In this document: piece by piece, positions 1-8,784 of the stretch
Numbering within the stretch: the first letter of the stretch is position 1
How the letters are laid out: each line of letters opens with the position of its first letter
Assembly: GCF_019968765.1 (NCBI RefSeq)
Contig: NZ_CP074149.1
Coordinates: 2,666,001-2,730,000 of the forward strand
Reading direction: 5' to 3'
Origin: Enterobacter sp. JBIWA008
GTDB taxonomy: Bacteria; Pseudomonadota; Gammaproteobacteria; Enterobacterales; Enterobacteriaceae
Length of the DNA stretch: 64,000 nt
The notes under the pieces: model-generated
What the model was told of the DNA's origin: nothing
What the model saw: the letters and a program-made list of their open reading frames with translations, nothing else
Databases searched by the model: none
Position numbers and translations under genes: made by a program

Positions 1-31
1 TCATCAAATATTCCCTTTATAAGTAACAAAC

Positions 32-58
32 AAAAAAACCGGAAATGGGTATTCCCGG
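32..58 (-). terminator. Rho-independent terminator after ycjV
   Basis: On the minus strand a 7-bp stem (CCGGGAA pairing with TTTCCGG, one G-T wobble) with a six-base loop is followed at once by seven Ts. It lies 12 bases beyond the ycjV stop and should end the whole ycj transcript. Bases 1-31 show nothing further. Confidence 0.75.
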
Positions 59-70
59 CAAACACCTTTC

Positions 71-1153
71 TTATCTAATAGCCGCTTCGGTTTCGGCGTC
101 GAAGAAATGGCACTTATTCATATCGAACTGGATGTCGATATTATCCCCAGCGGCATAATCATTCGCGGCTCCAGCGCGAACAACAAGCTCATGGCCGCCA
201 ACGGTGGCGTAGAGCATGAACTCCGCGCCAGTCAGTTCGGCTACGCTGACTTTCGCCGGGATATTCTTACCGCTGCTCTGCAGAGTGAGAATATCTTCCG
301 GGCGGATCCCAAAGACCACGGCTTTACGCTGATACCCTGCGGCATTCAGTGAGGCGAGCTTGTCTTCCGGGATCGCCAGACGCAGCGTTTCCGTGACGAA
401 ATAACGATCGTCAATAGCGCCGCGAATAAAGTTCATGGCTGGCGATCCAATAAACCCTGCGACAAACATATTTGCCGGTTCGTTGTACACCTGCTTCGGT
501 GCACCGACCTGCTGAATAATGCCGTCTTTTAAGATTACGATACGGGTCGCCATCGTCATGGCTTCCGTCTGATCGTGGGTCACGTAAATCATGGTGGTAT
601 TAAGCTTCTGGTGCAGCTTGCTGATTTCAGCCCGCATCTGCACGCGAAGCTTGGCATCGAGGTTGGAGAGCGGTTCATCCATCAGGAACACGCCCGCTTC
701 GCGCACGATCGCTCTGCCTAACGCCACGCGCTGGCGCTGACCGCCGGACAGCGCGCCGGGTTTACGCTTGAGATATTCACGTAATCCGAGGATCTGTGCC
801 GCCCAGTTAACGCGTTCTTCGATAACCGCAGGCGCTATTTTTTGCATCTTCAGGCCAAACGCCATGTTGTCGTAGACCGTCATGTGCGGATAAAGCGCAT
901 AGTTCTGAAACACCATCGCAATATCGCGAGACTTGGCGGGCACGTCGTTCATGCAAACCCCGTCAATTATCAGTTCACCCGCGCTGATATCCTCGAGACC
1001 GGCAATCATACGCAGCGTCGTGGATTTACCGCAGCCCGAAGGCCCGACGAAGACGATAAACTCCTTGTCTTCGATTTCGAGATTAAAATCCTTAACCACG
1101 TGGACCTGGTTATCATAGATTTTCTGAATGTGTTTCAGAGACAGTTGAGCCAT
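71..1153 (-). CDS. ycjV: Sugar ABC transporter ATP-binding protein YcjV (MsmK/UgpC type)
   Basis: Cytoplasmic ATPase expected to power the YcjNOP importer. The 360-residue protein has the full set of nucleotide-binding motifs: Walker A GPSGCGKST near residue 40, signature LSGGQRQR near 136, Walker B VFLMDEP near 157 and a switch His in YVTHDQTEA. The last 130 residues form the MalK-type OB-fold regulatory domain usual in carbohydrate importers of this group. It is the last gene of the operon, 13 bases after ycjU, and a terminator follows. I recall the E. coli K-12 copy as a disrupted pseudogene; this one is open from start to stop and shows no lesion. The substrate is inferred from the neighbouring genes, not from this protein. 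Confidence 0.93.
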   Translation of the reverse strand: MAQLSLKHIQKIYDNQVHVVKDFNLEIEDKEFIVFVGPSGCGKSTTLRMIAGLEDISAGELIIDGVCMNDVPAKSRDIAMVFQNYALYPHMTVYDNMAFGLKMQKIAPAVIEERVNWAAQILGLREYLKRKPGALSGGQRQRVALGRAIVREAGVFLMDEPLSNLDAKLRVQMRAEISKLHQKLNTTMIYVTHDQTEAMTMATRIVILKDGIIQQVGAPKQVYNEPANMFVAGFIGSPAMNFIRGAIDDRYFVTETLRLAIPEDKLASLNAAGYQRKAVVFGIRPEDILTLQSSGKNIPAKVSVAELTGAEFMLYATVGGHELVVRAGAANDYAAGDNIDIQFDMNKCHFFDAETEAAIR

Positions 1154-1166
1154 TGTTAATTCCTTA

Positions 1167-1832
1167 TCAATACGTCCGGGTTGCCCAAAATTCGGTCAGG
1201 CATTTCCAGGTCAGTTCTCGCGTTGAATGAAGTTGTAATCCCGCATGATGCAGGCCAGATCCAATCCCAACCGATAACATTCCCGCCGCGTTGATCGCCT
1301 CAACGCCTGCTGCTGCATCTTCGATACCTATGGCCTCTTCAGGACGCACATTCAGGCCTGCACATGCGGCAAGAAAGATCTCCGGGTCTGGCTTTGAGCG
1401 GCGAATACGGGAAGCATCGGCGCAAAAATCGAAGGCCTGATAAATGCCCAGCGCGTGGAGGATCCCAGGGGCATTCAGAGAAACGGAGGCGAGCCCAGTT
1501 TTGACGTTCGCCGCACGGATATCCGCCAGCACCTCGCGAATACCTGGAAGCAGTGAATCTCCCGTCAGTGACGCCAGAGACTGGACATAGAGCGCGTTTT
1601 TTTTCGTCGCCAGCGCGAGGCACTGCTCATCGCTAAACATCCCCTCTTTCCCGCCATGCTTCAGGATGCGCTGCAGGGAATCCATGCGGCTTATTCCCTT
1701 CAGCTGTTCATTAAACACTTCGTCAAAGGTGATGCCGATTTCGTCCGCTACTGCACGCCAGGCAATAAAATGGAGGTGTGCGGTATCGGTGATCACACCG
1801 TCCAGATCGAATACAACAGCCTTAAGCATCAT
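1167..1832 (-). CDS. ycjU: Beta-phosphoglucomutase YcjU
   Basis: HAD-superfamily enzyme converting beta-glucose 1-phosphate to glucose 6-phosphate, the natural sink for the sugar phosphate released by the phosphorylase encoded just upstream (ycjT). The N-terminus carries the HAD motif FDLDGVITD (nucleophile and acid Asp), with KPDPEIF and GIEDAAAG as later HAD motifs. An upstream ATG would give 247 residues, but the start at 1832 sits 7 bases after GGAG and gives 221 residues, close to the E. coli length as I recall it; ATG at 1829 is an equal alternative. The start lies inside the last codons of ycjT (11-bp overlap), which suggests translational coupling. A LacI-type operator copy lies 13 bases upstream. 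Confidence 0.92.
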   Translation of the reverse strand: MMLKAVVFDLDGVITDTAHLHFIAWRAVADEIGITFDEVFNEQLKGISRMDSLQRILKHGGKEGMFSDEQCLALATKKNALYVQSLASLTGDSLLPGIREVLADIRAANVKTGLASVSLNAPGILHALGIYQAFDFCADASRIRRSKPDPEIFLAACAGLNVRPEEAIGIEDAAAGVEAINAAGMLSVGIGSGLHHAGLQLHSTRELTWKCLTEFWATRTY

Positions 1833-4101
1833 GGCGACTCTCCGTGGTAGCGGTCCCATTTTCAGATGCAAGAAAATCCTTATAAGCGCAAATTTTCCGC
1901 CCCGATACATGTAGCGTTTTGCCCCACAGCGTCAGCGTTACAGGTGCCGAAGTCTCGATGGTTAAAACCTCGTTTTCATACGTAAAATGCAGCGTTGCGT
2001 TCCGCCAGCGCAGGGGGAAAGCAAGTCTTCGCCATTGGGCCGGCAGGCTGGGCGCAAGCTGCAGTTCCCCTTCCACAATCTGCATTCCGGCAAATCCCTG
2101 AATGACGCCGGACCAGATCGCGCCGGTCGCAGCGGCGTGAATCCCGTCATCGCAGCTGTGCGGGTCGTCCCCGAGATCGATTGCGACGCCATCACGCCAG
2201 AAGGCGTAGGCACCTTCCATATCGCCACAGCGGGCGGCCACAATGCCGTGAATGGCCTTGCTCAGCGAAGAATCATGGATCGTGCGGGGCTCGTAGAACG
2301 CCAGATTGGCGGCGCACTGCTGCGGGGTAAACCGCTCCGGCAACAGGTAGGTAAGCATCACCACATCAGCCTGCTTAAGGATCTGCATGTCGTTAACTTC
2401 CGCGCGGGAATAATCGAGCAGAATGGTCTGCTTCCCCGCTTTGGCTTTGTAGCGGCTCAGATCGATGGCAGGTTTTGCCATAAAGGTATCATCCTGCGGG
2501 ATCACACCGTCTGAATTGGCCTCCGGCAGCCATAAGCGCGTCAGGTACCGTGTCGCTTTCTGCGTAAAACCTTCATCCTCGCGCCCAAACATCGTCATAA
2601 ACTGGCGAGCGCAGGCAACGTTGTGCCAGGCCATATAATTGGTATAGGCGTTGTTGTTTACATGCTCGGTATATTCGTCCGGACCGATGACGTCATGGAT
2701 TTCCAGGCGCCCGTTGACCTCCGTGGCGCGGCCCATCCAGAACGCAGCGGTTTCCATCAGCAGCGTCAGCCCTTCATTGCGCATAAAGGCATCATCGTGT
2801 GTCGCCTGCCAGTAAGCGACGACGGCCCAGGCAATGTCCGCGACGATGTGGTGTTCTGCCAGCGCGGAGGCCACCTTCTGGCGCATGCCGGTTCGGATGT
2901 TGATAGCCGCGAACTCCGGCGTCTCTTCCAGCCCGCTGGCGGCACTTTCCCATGGGAACAACGCGCCAGGCCAGCCGTTGCGACGGGCTTTTTCCTGCGC
3001 CCCGGCCAGGTTGAGCCAACGATAACGCAGCAGGCTTCGGGCGGTTTGGGGGCGCGTGAAGAGATGGAAAGGCAGCAGGAAAATTTCGGTATCCCAGAAG
3101 ACGTGGCCTTTATACCCCTCGCCCGTCAGCCCTTTGGCGGCGATACTGCTGTGCTCATCATGGGCTGGCGTCATGGTCGTCAAATGCCAGACGGCGTAAT
3201 CCAGCGCCATCTGATCCTGATGCACCGCAGAGTCCACCTCCACCCGAGCGTCACGCCAGATCGCTTCCCATGCATACGATGAACTCTCAAGCAAGGCGTC
3301 GTAGCCTCTTGCCGCGCAAACCTTAAGATCGGCTAGCGCGTTGTGAGCGAAAGAGGACTGCGATGGTGCTTTATCACTGCGATGCGTCAGCCAGACGATT
3401 TTGTCTAGCGTGACAGTGTCACCCTTCGCAATCGTTAGCGAATGATGAACGCTGAGACGACGATTTTTGGCGGTGAAGCAACTGTCGCTCTTCGCAGAGA
3501 GTTGACAAAACGCCGAAACAACAACTTCAGACGCACGGTCCTGCGTTTCATACACGCCCTGCATGTAATGCTGGTCGAACACTCTGACCGACATCTCATC
3601 CAGATGCTGTCTGCCGCTGTTCGTTTGCGTTGCATCAATGCCGGTTTTCAGCACGGCCTGCGTGGCGGCATCGAGCGGTGTGATGGAAAGCTGCATGGCC
3701 ACTAAGGGTAACTGATCCAGCGACACGAAACGACGACTCTCCAGTCGATAGCGTTTTCCGTCGGGCGAGCGCCAGACGACGCTGCGACGAAGTTCGCCAT
3801 TGGCAAACGCCAGCTCGCGCTGCCACTCGAGAATATCCCCGGCCAGAAGGGTAAAATTCACCCCATCCAGCTCAACCTCAATACCGGTGATATCGGGCAA
3901 ATTGACCAGCTCAGTGGTCTCGTTGCGACCAGCACGATGATACAGACCCGCAAGATACATACCTCTGATTTGCTGGGTGTAATCTTCTTCATGCGCAGCG
4001 CGGATCCCCATGTAGCCGTTACCGCAAGCCATGATGGAGGCGTATTTATTCAGGCTGTGTGGACAAAACCCCGGGTCGGTTAATACAGACACGTTTAGCA
4101 T
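1822..4101 (-). CDS. ycjT: Kojibiose phosphorylase YcjT (glycoside hydrolase family 65)
   Basis: Cytoplasmic enzyme that phosphorolyses an alpha-1,2-linked glucose disaccharide; the E. coli orthologue was shown to be a kojibiose phosphorylase. At 759 residues it has normal GH65 length: N-terminal beta-sandwich (1 to about 270), helical linker, (alpha/alpha)6 barrel carrying the GH65 motif IGPDEYTEH (Glu476 and Glu479, which includes the catalytic acid), and a short C-terminal beta domain. The motif [20 protein letters not shown] and the phosphate-site region [11 protein letters not shown] are also intact. It starts 7 bases into the 3' end of ycjS and its own 3' end holds the ycjU start. The product, beta-glucose 1-phosphate, feeds YcjU. 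Confidence 0.93.
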   Translation of the reverse strand: MLNVSVLTDPGFCPHSLNKYASIMACGNGYMGIRAAHEEDYTQQIRGMYLAGLYHRAGRNETTELVNLPDITGIEVELDGVNFTLLAGDILEWQRELAFANGELRRSVVWRSPDGKRYRLESRRFVSLDQLPLVAMQLSITPLDAATQAVLKTGIDATQTNSGRQHLDEMSVRVFDQHYMQGVYETQDRASEVVVSAFCQLSAKSDSCFTAKNRRLSVHHSLTIAKGDTVTLDKIVWLTHRSDKAPSQSSFAHNALADLKVCAARGYDALLESSSYAWEAIWRDARVEVDSAVHQDQMALDYAVWHLTTMTPAHDEHSSIAAKGLTGEGYKGHVFWDTEIFLLPFHLFTRPQTARSLLRYRWLNLAGAQEKARRNGWPGALFPWESAASGLEETPEFAAINIRTGMRQKVASALAEHHIVADIAWAVVAYWQATHDDAFMRNEGLTLLMETAAFWMGRATEVNGRLEIHDVIGPDEYTEHVNNNAYTNYMAWHNVACARQFMTMFGREDEGFTQKATRYLTRLWLPEANSDGVIPQDDTFMAKPAIDLSRYKAKAGKQTILLDYSRAEVNDMQILKQADVVMLTYLLPERFTPQQCAANLAFYEPRTIHDSSLSKAIHGIVAARCGDMEGAYAFWRDGVAIDLGDDPHSCDDGIHAAATGAIWSGVIQGFAGMQIVEGELQLAPSLPAQWRRLAFPLRWRNATLHFTYENEVLTIETSAPVTLTLWGKTLHVSGRKICAYKDFLASENGTATTESRHDA
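1845..1858 (-). promoter_or_regulatory. Second LacI-type operator, inside the 3' end of ycjT before ycjU
   Basis: The 14-mer TGGGACCGCTACCA (minus strand) is identical to the one at the head of the operon (11788-11801). It is an imperfect palindrome (10 of 14 positions symmetrical) with a central CG, as usual for LacI/GalR-family sites. It overlaps ycjT codons 13 bases before the ycjU start. It could be an auxiliary looping site or mark an internal promoter. A chance repeat of 14 identical bases at both functional positions is unlikely, but binding is inferred. Confidence 0.6.
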
Positions 4102-5150
4102 AACGTCACGCTTCCCTCTGTTTCTGCTGATTCATACAGCGCAGCGACAAGCTGCTGGATAACCAGCCCCTGTTCTGCATCAGCGATCATGACGGGCTCT
4201 CCCTGCACATGGCGCACGAAGGCATCCATACTGCGCATATGACGCTGGTCGTCAGCTTCTTCACGCTGCGTGAGGGTGACTAAAGTACCGGCTTCGTCGC
4301 TGTAGATGTGCGCCGGGAACAGCGTAGCCCCCGCCTTTTCACCACAGAATGCGACGTTCATGATCGACTGCTCGCGGATATTGAGCGCAAACGACGTGTC
4401 CAGACGCAGAATACCGCCGTTGCAAAATTCAATGGTGCCAAACAGGGCATCTTCCACGGTAAACTGCGTGGGATCCCACTCGCCAAACTGACCGCTGCTT
4501 TTACGGTTCCCCAGCCTCTGGAAGCTATGCGCGGTCACCCGTTTTACCGCCGGGAACCCCAGAACATACATTGCGGCATCAAGCATATGGATGCCGATAT
4601 CAATCAGCGGACCACCGCCCTGTAGCGATTTATTGGTAAAAACGCCCCACCCCGGCACACCGCAACGACGAAGCGCCTGCGCCGACGTGAAGTAAATTTC
4701 TCCGAGCGTTCCGTTCATTACCGCATCGCGCAGCAGCTGGGTATCCAGGGCAAAACGATGGTGAAAATCATACGCCAGCACTTTTCCCGCCTTGCGCGCA
4801 GCCATGCGCATCCGATCGGACTCCTGCGGCGTCATAGCCGGCGGTTTTTCACACATCACATGGCAGCCTGCTTCCAGCGCTGCCATGACATGCTCGAAAT
4901 GGAACCGGTTAGGCGAACAGACGCTCACCGCATCCGGCTTAACCGCCTCGAGCATTTCTCGCGCTTCCTGCCATACCGAGGGAATACCATGACGTTCCGC
5001 AAACGCCCGAGCCTGTTCAGGATGGCTGTCCATAACAGCCACCATCTGAACATCACTGCGCGTGGCGTAATACGAGGCATGCACTTTATCCGCGACCTGC
5101 CCGGCGCCAATGATGGCGACGCGCAGAGGCGAAGGTGTAGAAGCACTCAT
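4095..5150 (-). CDS. ycjS: D-glucoside 3-dehydrogenase YcjS (Gfo/Idh/MocA family)
   Basis: NAD-dependent oxidoreductase. With YcjQ and YcjR the E. coli enzyme forms a route that converts D-gulosides to D-glucosides through 3-keto intermediates. The Rossmann motif VAIIGAGQVADKVH begins near residue 11, and the family motif CEKPPAMTPQESDRM (catalytic Lys of EKP) lies near residue 95, followed by the alpha/beta C-terminal domain. A longer frame starts inside ycjR, but AAGGA lies 9-11 bases before the ATG at 5150, giving 351 residues, the E. coli length. ycjR ends 14 bases upstream, and ycjT starts within the last codons of ycjS. Confidence 0.9.
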   Translation of the reverse strand: MSASTPSPLRVAIIGAGQVADKVHASYYATRSDVQMVAVMDSHPEQARAFAERHGIPSVWQEAREMLEAVKPDAVSVCSPNRFHFEHVMAALEAGCHVMCEKPPAMTPQESDRMRMAARKAGKVLAYDFHHRFALDTQLLRDAVMNGTLGEIYFTSAQALRRCGVPGWGVFTNKSLQGGGPLIDIGIHMLDAAMYVLGFPAVKRVTAHSFQRLGNRKSSGQFGEWDPTQFTVEDALFGTIEFCNGGILRLDTSFALNIREQSIMNVAFCGEKAGATLFPAHIYSDEAGTLVTLTQREEADDQRHMRSMDAFVRHVQGEPVMIADAEQGLVIQQLVAALYESAETEGSVTLC

Positions 5151-5164
5151 CACGCTCGTCATCC

Positions 5165-5953
5165 TTAGCATTTACGCAGATAAGTGAGGGAGTCCTGGTA
5201 TGCCTGTGCCGGATCCTCGGCGCGCACGCGGCACTCATACACCACGTAACCCTGGTAGTTATCCGCACGTAGCTGATCGAACAGGCTGGCAAAATCGAGG
5301 CTGCCGCTGCCCGGCTGGTAGCGATGGTTATCTGCGATGTGCACATGGCCCAGCAGATCGCGGTTCTGATGCAGCGCATCCGTCAGCGAGTCTTCTTCGA
5401 TGTTCATATGATAGAAATCGCCGATGATCTGCACATGCTTCAGGCCGTTCTCTTCGATGTATCGACGCGCGTCAGCCAGGGTGTTGATCATATGATCCTG
5501 ATAGCGGTTCAGCGGTTCCAGGTAGACGGTCGTCCCGGTGCGCGCCGCGACTTCATCCAGCCAGCGCAGGGAGGCGCTAACCGCTTTGCGGTCACCGTCC
5601 AGGCTGCGTGGGGAGGTCATTGGCGGCAGTCGGAAGGTAAACATCCCCCACGCGGCAGGCACGATAATGCCCTTGCCACCCACTTCAGCCAGCGCTTCCA
5701 GAATACGCTCAATCTGCTGTAATCCGTTCAGACGGCGCTCTTCGATGAAGTCGCCGATCCAGCCATCGTATCCACCGCAGGCCGTCGTCACCGGCAGACC
5801 TGTGGCTTTGATGGCCGCTTTAACTTCGTCGAGGTTTTCTACCAGCAGTCGGCCGTCAATTTCGTAGCCATCAAACCCCATCGCTTTGATATACTGGAAT
5901 TTTTCCATGATGCTGGTCGGGAAAAAGGCCTGGTTTTGTGTTGCGATTTTCAT
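5165..5953 (-). CDS. ycjR: 3-dehydro-D-guloside 4-epimerase YcjR (TIM-barrel isomerase)
   Basis: Sugar-phosphate isomerase/epimerase-fold TIM barrel (AP endonuclease 2 superfamily), 262 residues, same length as E. coli YcjR, for which 4-epimerisation of 3-keto-guloside has been reported. Likely metal ligands are visible in the motifs YLEPLNRYQDH (Glu, about residue 147), IGDFYHMNIEED (Asp and His, about 178) and LGHVHIADNHRYQPGSG (His), ending with YEC (Glu) near residue 240. It is the middle enzyme of the ycjQRS set: YcjQ oxidises C3, YcjR inverts C4, YcjS reduces C3. It starts 17 bases after ycjQ behind AGGAGAG. Confidence 0.92.
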   Translation of the reverse strand: MKIATQNQAFFPTSIMEKFQYIKAMGFDGYEIDGRLLVENLDEVKAAIKATGLPVTTACGGYDGWIGDFIEERRLNGLQQIERILEALAEVGGKGIIVPAAWGMFTFRLPPMTSPRSLDGDRKAVSASLRWLDEVAARTGTTVYLEPLNRYQDHMINTLADARRYIEENGLKHVQIIGDFYHMNIEEDSLTDALHQNRDLLGHVHIADNHRYQPGSGSLDFASLFDQLRADNYQGYVVYECRVRAEDPAQAYQDSLTYLRKC

Positions 5954-5970
5954 GATTTGCTCTCCTTAGC

Positions 5971-7023
5971 TTAAAAAGTGACGCCCATTTTGATACTGAG
6001 TTCCGGGTGCTGATCGACATACGTCATGTAGCTTTCCGGGCTGGTGGTGAAGGTCACGACCGGGTCGATCAGATCGTCACAATTGAGATAGCCGTTCATC
6101 AACAGTTCCCAGCAGGTCTCTTCGATACGCTTGCGGCTCCAGCGCGGGTAGTCCGGGTTTGGTTCGCTGCAGGCGCGGGAGAAGACAATCTTCGCGTTAT
6201 TGAAATGCGCTTCGCGGCCGAGGTTAAAGCCTTCCGCGAACGGTTTCGCGAAGGCTACGTAGGAGATGGTGCCGCCGTAGGCAAGTCCGCGCAGCGCGGA
6301 CTGTAGCGCATCCGCAAAGCCGCTGGTTTCGATGATCACGTCCGCGCCCTGCTTGCCGGTCAGCTTTTTGATTTCCAGACCGACATCGGTTCCGATTGGA
6401 TTCAGGCAATGGTCCGCGCCGTGACGACGAGCAATCTCGCAGCGGTGTTCGATCGGATCAACGCCGATAACCACTGACGCACCGGCTTTTTTGGCCAACT
6501 GGATCGCAATCTGCCCGATGGCTCCCAGACCTACCACGACAACAAAGTCGCCCACGCGGACGTTGGCATCACGCACGCCGCTCATGGCGAACTGCGCTGG
6601 ATCGTAGCAAACGGCGTTCTTCCAGGACGCGCCCTGCGGCATTTTGCGCAGCTTGTAGTTGTTCACCGCGTTGACGATGACTGTTTCCTGCAGCGGGCCG
6701 TAGCAGCAGACGCTGTCGCCAATCTGGTATTCAGTGACGTCAGCACCGCATTCGATAATGTCGCCAACAATCATGTTGCCAAGCTGGAACTTACCAAATT
6801 CGATCCCGCGCGCTGCGCCCTCTTCACGCGGCGTGAACATCTGCCACTCCGCGTTGAATTCTTCATCGATAAACGGGCTGGCGGCGCGGAAATCCACCAC
6901 TTCGGTACCGTGTTTCGGCGCGCCAAAGCGGGCGCGAATTTTCACTTCATGTGCTTCCACAGCACGATCTTCATATTCCACCAGCGCCGCCACGCGTGGC
7001 GCTGTCGCTACTAATTTTTTCAT
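5971..7023 (-). CDS. ycjQ: D-guloside 3-dehydrogenase YcjQ (zinc-type medium-chain dehydrogenase)
   Basis: MDR-family oxidoreductase of 350 residues. A GroES-like N-terminal domain is followed by a Rossmann domain with VVVVGLGAIGQIAIQLAKKAG (nucleotide binding, about residues 180-200) and GVDPIEHRCEIARRHGADH, where the Asp suggests NAD preference. The usual GHE catalytic motif and the four-Cys structural zinc lobe are not obvious; the equivalent region reads GDIIECGADVTEYQIGD, so zinc use should not be assumed from the family name. In E. coli the enzyme oxidises C3 of gulosides. It lies 28 bases after ycjP and 17 before ycjR. Confidence 0.9.
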   Translation of the reverse strand: MKKLVATAPRVAALVEYEDRAVEAHEVKIRARFGAPKHGTEVVDFRAASPFIDEEFNAEWQMFTPREEGAARGIEFGKFQLGNMIVGDIIECGADVTEYQIGDSVCCYGPLQETVIVNAVNNYKLRKMPQGASWKNAVCYDPAQFAMSGVRDANVRVGDFVVVVGLGAIGQIAIQLAKKAGASVVIGVDPIEHRCEIARRHGADHCLNPIGTDVGLEIKKLTGKQGADVIIETSGFADALQSALRGLAYGGTISYVAFAKPFAEGFNLGREAHFNNAKIVFSRACSEPNPDYPRWSRKRIEETCWELLMNGYLNCDDLIDPVVTFTTSPESYMTYVDQHPELSIKMGVTF

Positions 7024-7051
7024 GACTGACTCCTTGTTAAAATTGGCCGCC

Positions 7052-7894
7052 TCAGCCCTTCACGCCACCGGCGGTCAAACCACTTTTAATAAAACGTTCA
7101 GACAGGGCATACATGATGACCACCGGAAGCGCCGTCACCAGCGATGCCGCCATCATGCGACCCCAGATATAATCTGGCGTGCTAAAGAGCGTGTTCAGCC
7201 CGACCGGCAAGGTAAAATTGCTGGCGCTGGACAGGAAAATGGACGCAAACAGGTAGTCGTTCCACGCCACCATGAAGCAGTAGACAAACACCGATACAAG
7301 CCCGGAAATCGCCAGCGGCACGGTGATGCGGAAGATGATTTGCAGGCGGTTCAGGCCGTCCATCATCGCGGCTTCTTCGATTTCGTCCGGGATGGTGTCG
7401 AAATAGCTGCGCAGCATGAACACCGCTGTCGGTAACGTTTGGGTCACCATGGTGATAATCAGCGCCAGCTCGGTGTCGTAGATCCCAAGGGCAGTGATGA
7501 TTTTGAACAGCGGTACCACCAGCAATATTCCGGAGAACATGTAGACGGTATAAAAACTCGCATTGATCGTCGTGCGGCCCTTAAAACGCAGTTTGGACAA
7601 GGCGTAAGCCCCGAGCGTACCGAGAAACACGGCAATGACCGAGGAGGTCAGCGACACCACCATGCTGTTTCTGAAATAGTCCACAAACGGGAAAATCAGC
7701 GGGTTAAAGATGTCGACGTAATGCTGCAGCGTCCACGCCTGCGGCAATATGGTCGGATTAAGCGATATCGCCTCTTTCGCACTCTTAAACGACGTCATTA
7801 GCATCACAAAGAACGGGAACAGTGTGATGACCAAAAACACCGCCAGCCCCAGATAAAAACCAATACGGCTCAGTACGCGTTTATTTGTTGCCAT
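7052..7894 (-). CDS. ycjP: ABC sugar transporter permease YcjP (MalG family)
   Basis: Inner-membrane subunit of the importer. Its 280 residues contain about six hydrophobic helices (first at 13-33) and the EAA loop motif EEAAMMDGLNRLQIIFRITVP near residue 185, which docks on the ATPase YcjV. The first 14 bases overlap the end of ycjO, typical of a tightly paired permease couple. It pairs with YcjO (MalF type). Substrate is unknown from sequence; given the phosphorylases and dehydrogenases nearby a glucoside or glucosylglycerate-like compound is likely. Confidence 0.93.
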   Translation of the reverse strand: MATNKRVLSRIGFYLGLAVFLVITLFPFFVMLMTSFKSAKEAISLNPTILPQAWTLQHYVDIFNPLIFPFVDYFRNSMVVSLTSSVIAVFLGTLGAYALSKLRFKGRTTINASFYTVYMFSGILLVVPLFKIITALGIYDTELALIITMVTQTLPTAVFMLRSYFDTIPDEIEEAAMMDGLNRLQIIFRITVPLAISGLVSVFVYCFMVAWNDYLFASIFLSSASNFTLPVGLNTLFSTPDYIWGRMMAASLVTALPVVIMYALSERFIKSGLTAGGVKG

Positions 7895-8762
7895 TGAGGT
7901 TTACCCTTTTTCTGGTCAGCAGAATCACCGCGAAGATGATCACGAACAGCACGACGGAGATCGCCGCAGCTTTACCCAAATCATTGAAAGCGAATGCCGT
8001 TTTGTAGAGGTAGACGCCCAAAATATCGACCTTAGTAGTCAACAGGTAGACATCCGCAAACATGTAGAACATCCAGATAGTGCGGAGCGTCACTACCGTT
8101 GCCAGCACCGGCATAATCGCGGGCAGCGTAACGATTCGAAAACGCTGCCAGGCATTCGCGCCGTCCATTTCCGCCGCTTCATACAGCGACTTATCAATGG
8201 TCTGCAAAATCGCCAGGAACGAAATGAACGCGTACGGGAAGTAACGCCAGATGGCGAACAGCACCACCAGTGCAAAGCTGCTGCCAGGATTGTCGAACCA
8301 CAGGGGCGCCTGGTCATACAGATGCAGCAGGTCTACGCCCAGATAGTTCACAATGCCGTAGCCGTTGTTGAACATGTATTTCCATGCAAACACCAGCGAA
8401 ATGGACGGGGTGACGTAGGATAAAATCACCAGTGAACGTGCCGTTTTCCGCATACGGAATTCACGATTAAAGAAGATCGCAACAGCCAGCCCCAACCCCG
8501 TGCTGCCGATCACCACCAGCGCGGTGTACCAGAACGTCATCCACAGCGAGTGCCAGAATGCTGCATCACTGAGAATGCGAATGTAATTATCCAGCCCGAC
8601 AAACACAGCGCTAATGCGCGGGTTAAGCGGCAGTCGTAAAAAACTGATTTCAATATTGGAAATCATCGGCCAGGCCACCAGGCCCCCCAGCAAAATCAGG
8701 CTGGGGGCCAACAGCAGCATGGCGAAAGGCATATCTGAACGACCAGAAAACAACGTCTTCAT
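7881..8762 (-). CDS. ycjO: ABC sugar transporter permease YcjO (MalF family)
   Basis: Inner-membrane subunit of the importer, 293 residues with six predicted helices; the first helix (about 14-34) follows a short cytoplasmic tail. The EAA motif YEAAEMDGANAWQRFRIVTLP lies near residue 193. It begins 22 bases after ycjN and overlaps ycjP by 14 bp. Length and organisation match other MalF-like permeases that lack the large MalF periplasmic loop. Confidence 0.93.
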   Translation of the reverse strand: MKTLFSGRSDMPFAMLLLAPSLILLGGLVAWPMISNIEISFLRLPLNPRISAVFVGLDNYIRILSDAAFWHSLWMTFWYTALVVIGSTGLGLAVAIFFNREFRMRKTARSLVILSYVTPSISLVFAWKYMFNNGYGIVNYLGVDLLHLYDQAPLWFDNPGSSFALVVLFAIWRYFPYAFISFLAILQTIDKSLYEAAEMDGANAWQRFRIVTLPAIMPVLATVVTLRTIWMFYMFADVYLLTTKVDILGVYLYKTAFAFNDLGKAAAISVVLFVIIFAVILLTRKRVNLNGNK

Positions 8763-8784
8763 AATTTCCTTCCGCAGAGCGCTC

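Noticed and set aside
6734..7435. 233-codon plus-strand frame opposite ycjQ and ycjP
   Set aside because: Crosses two well-defined genes in antisense; no motif.
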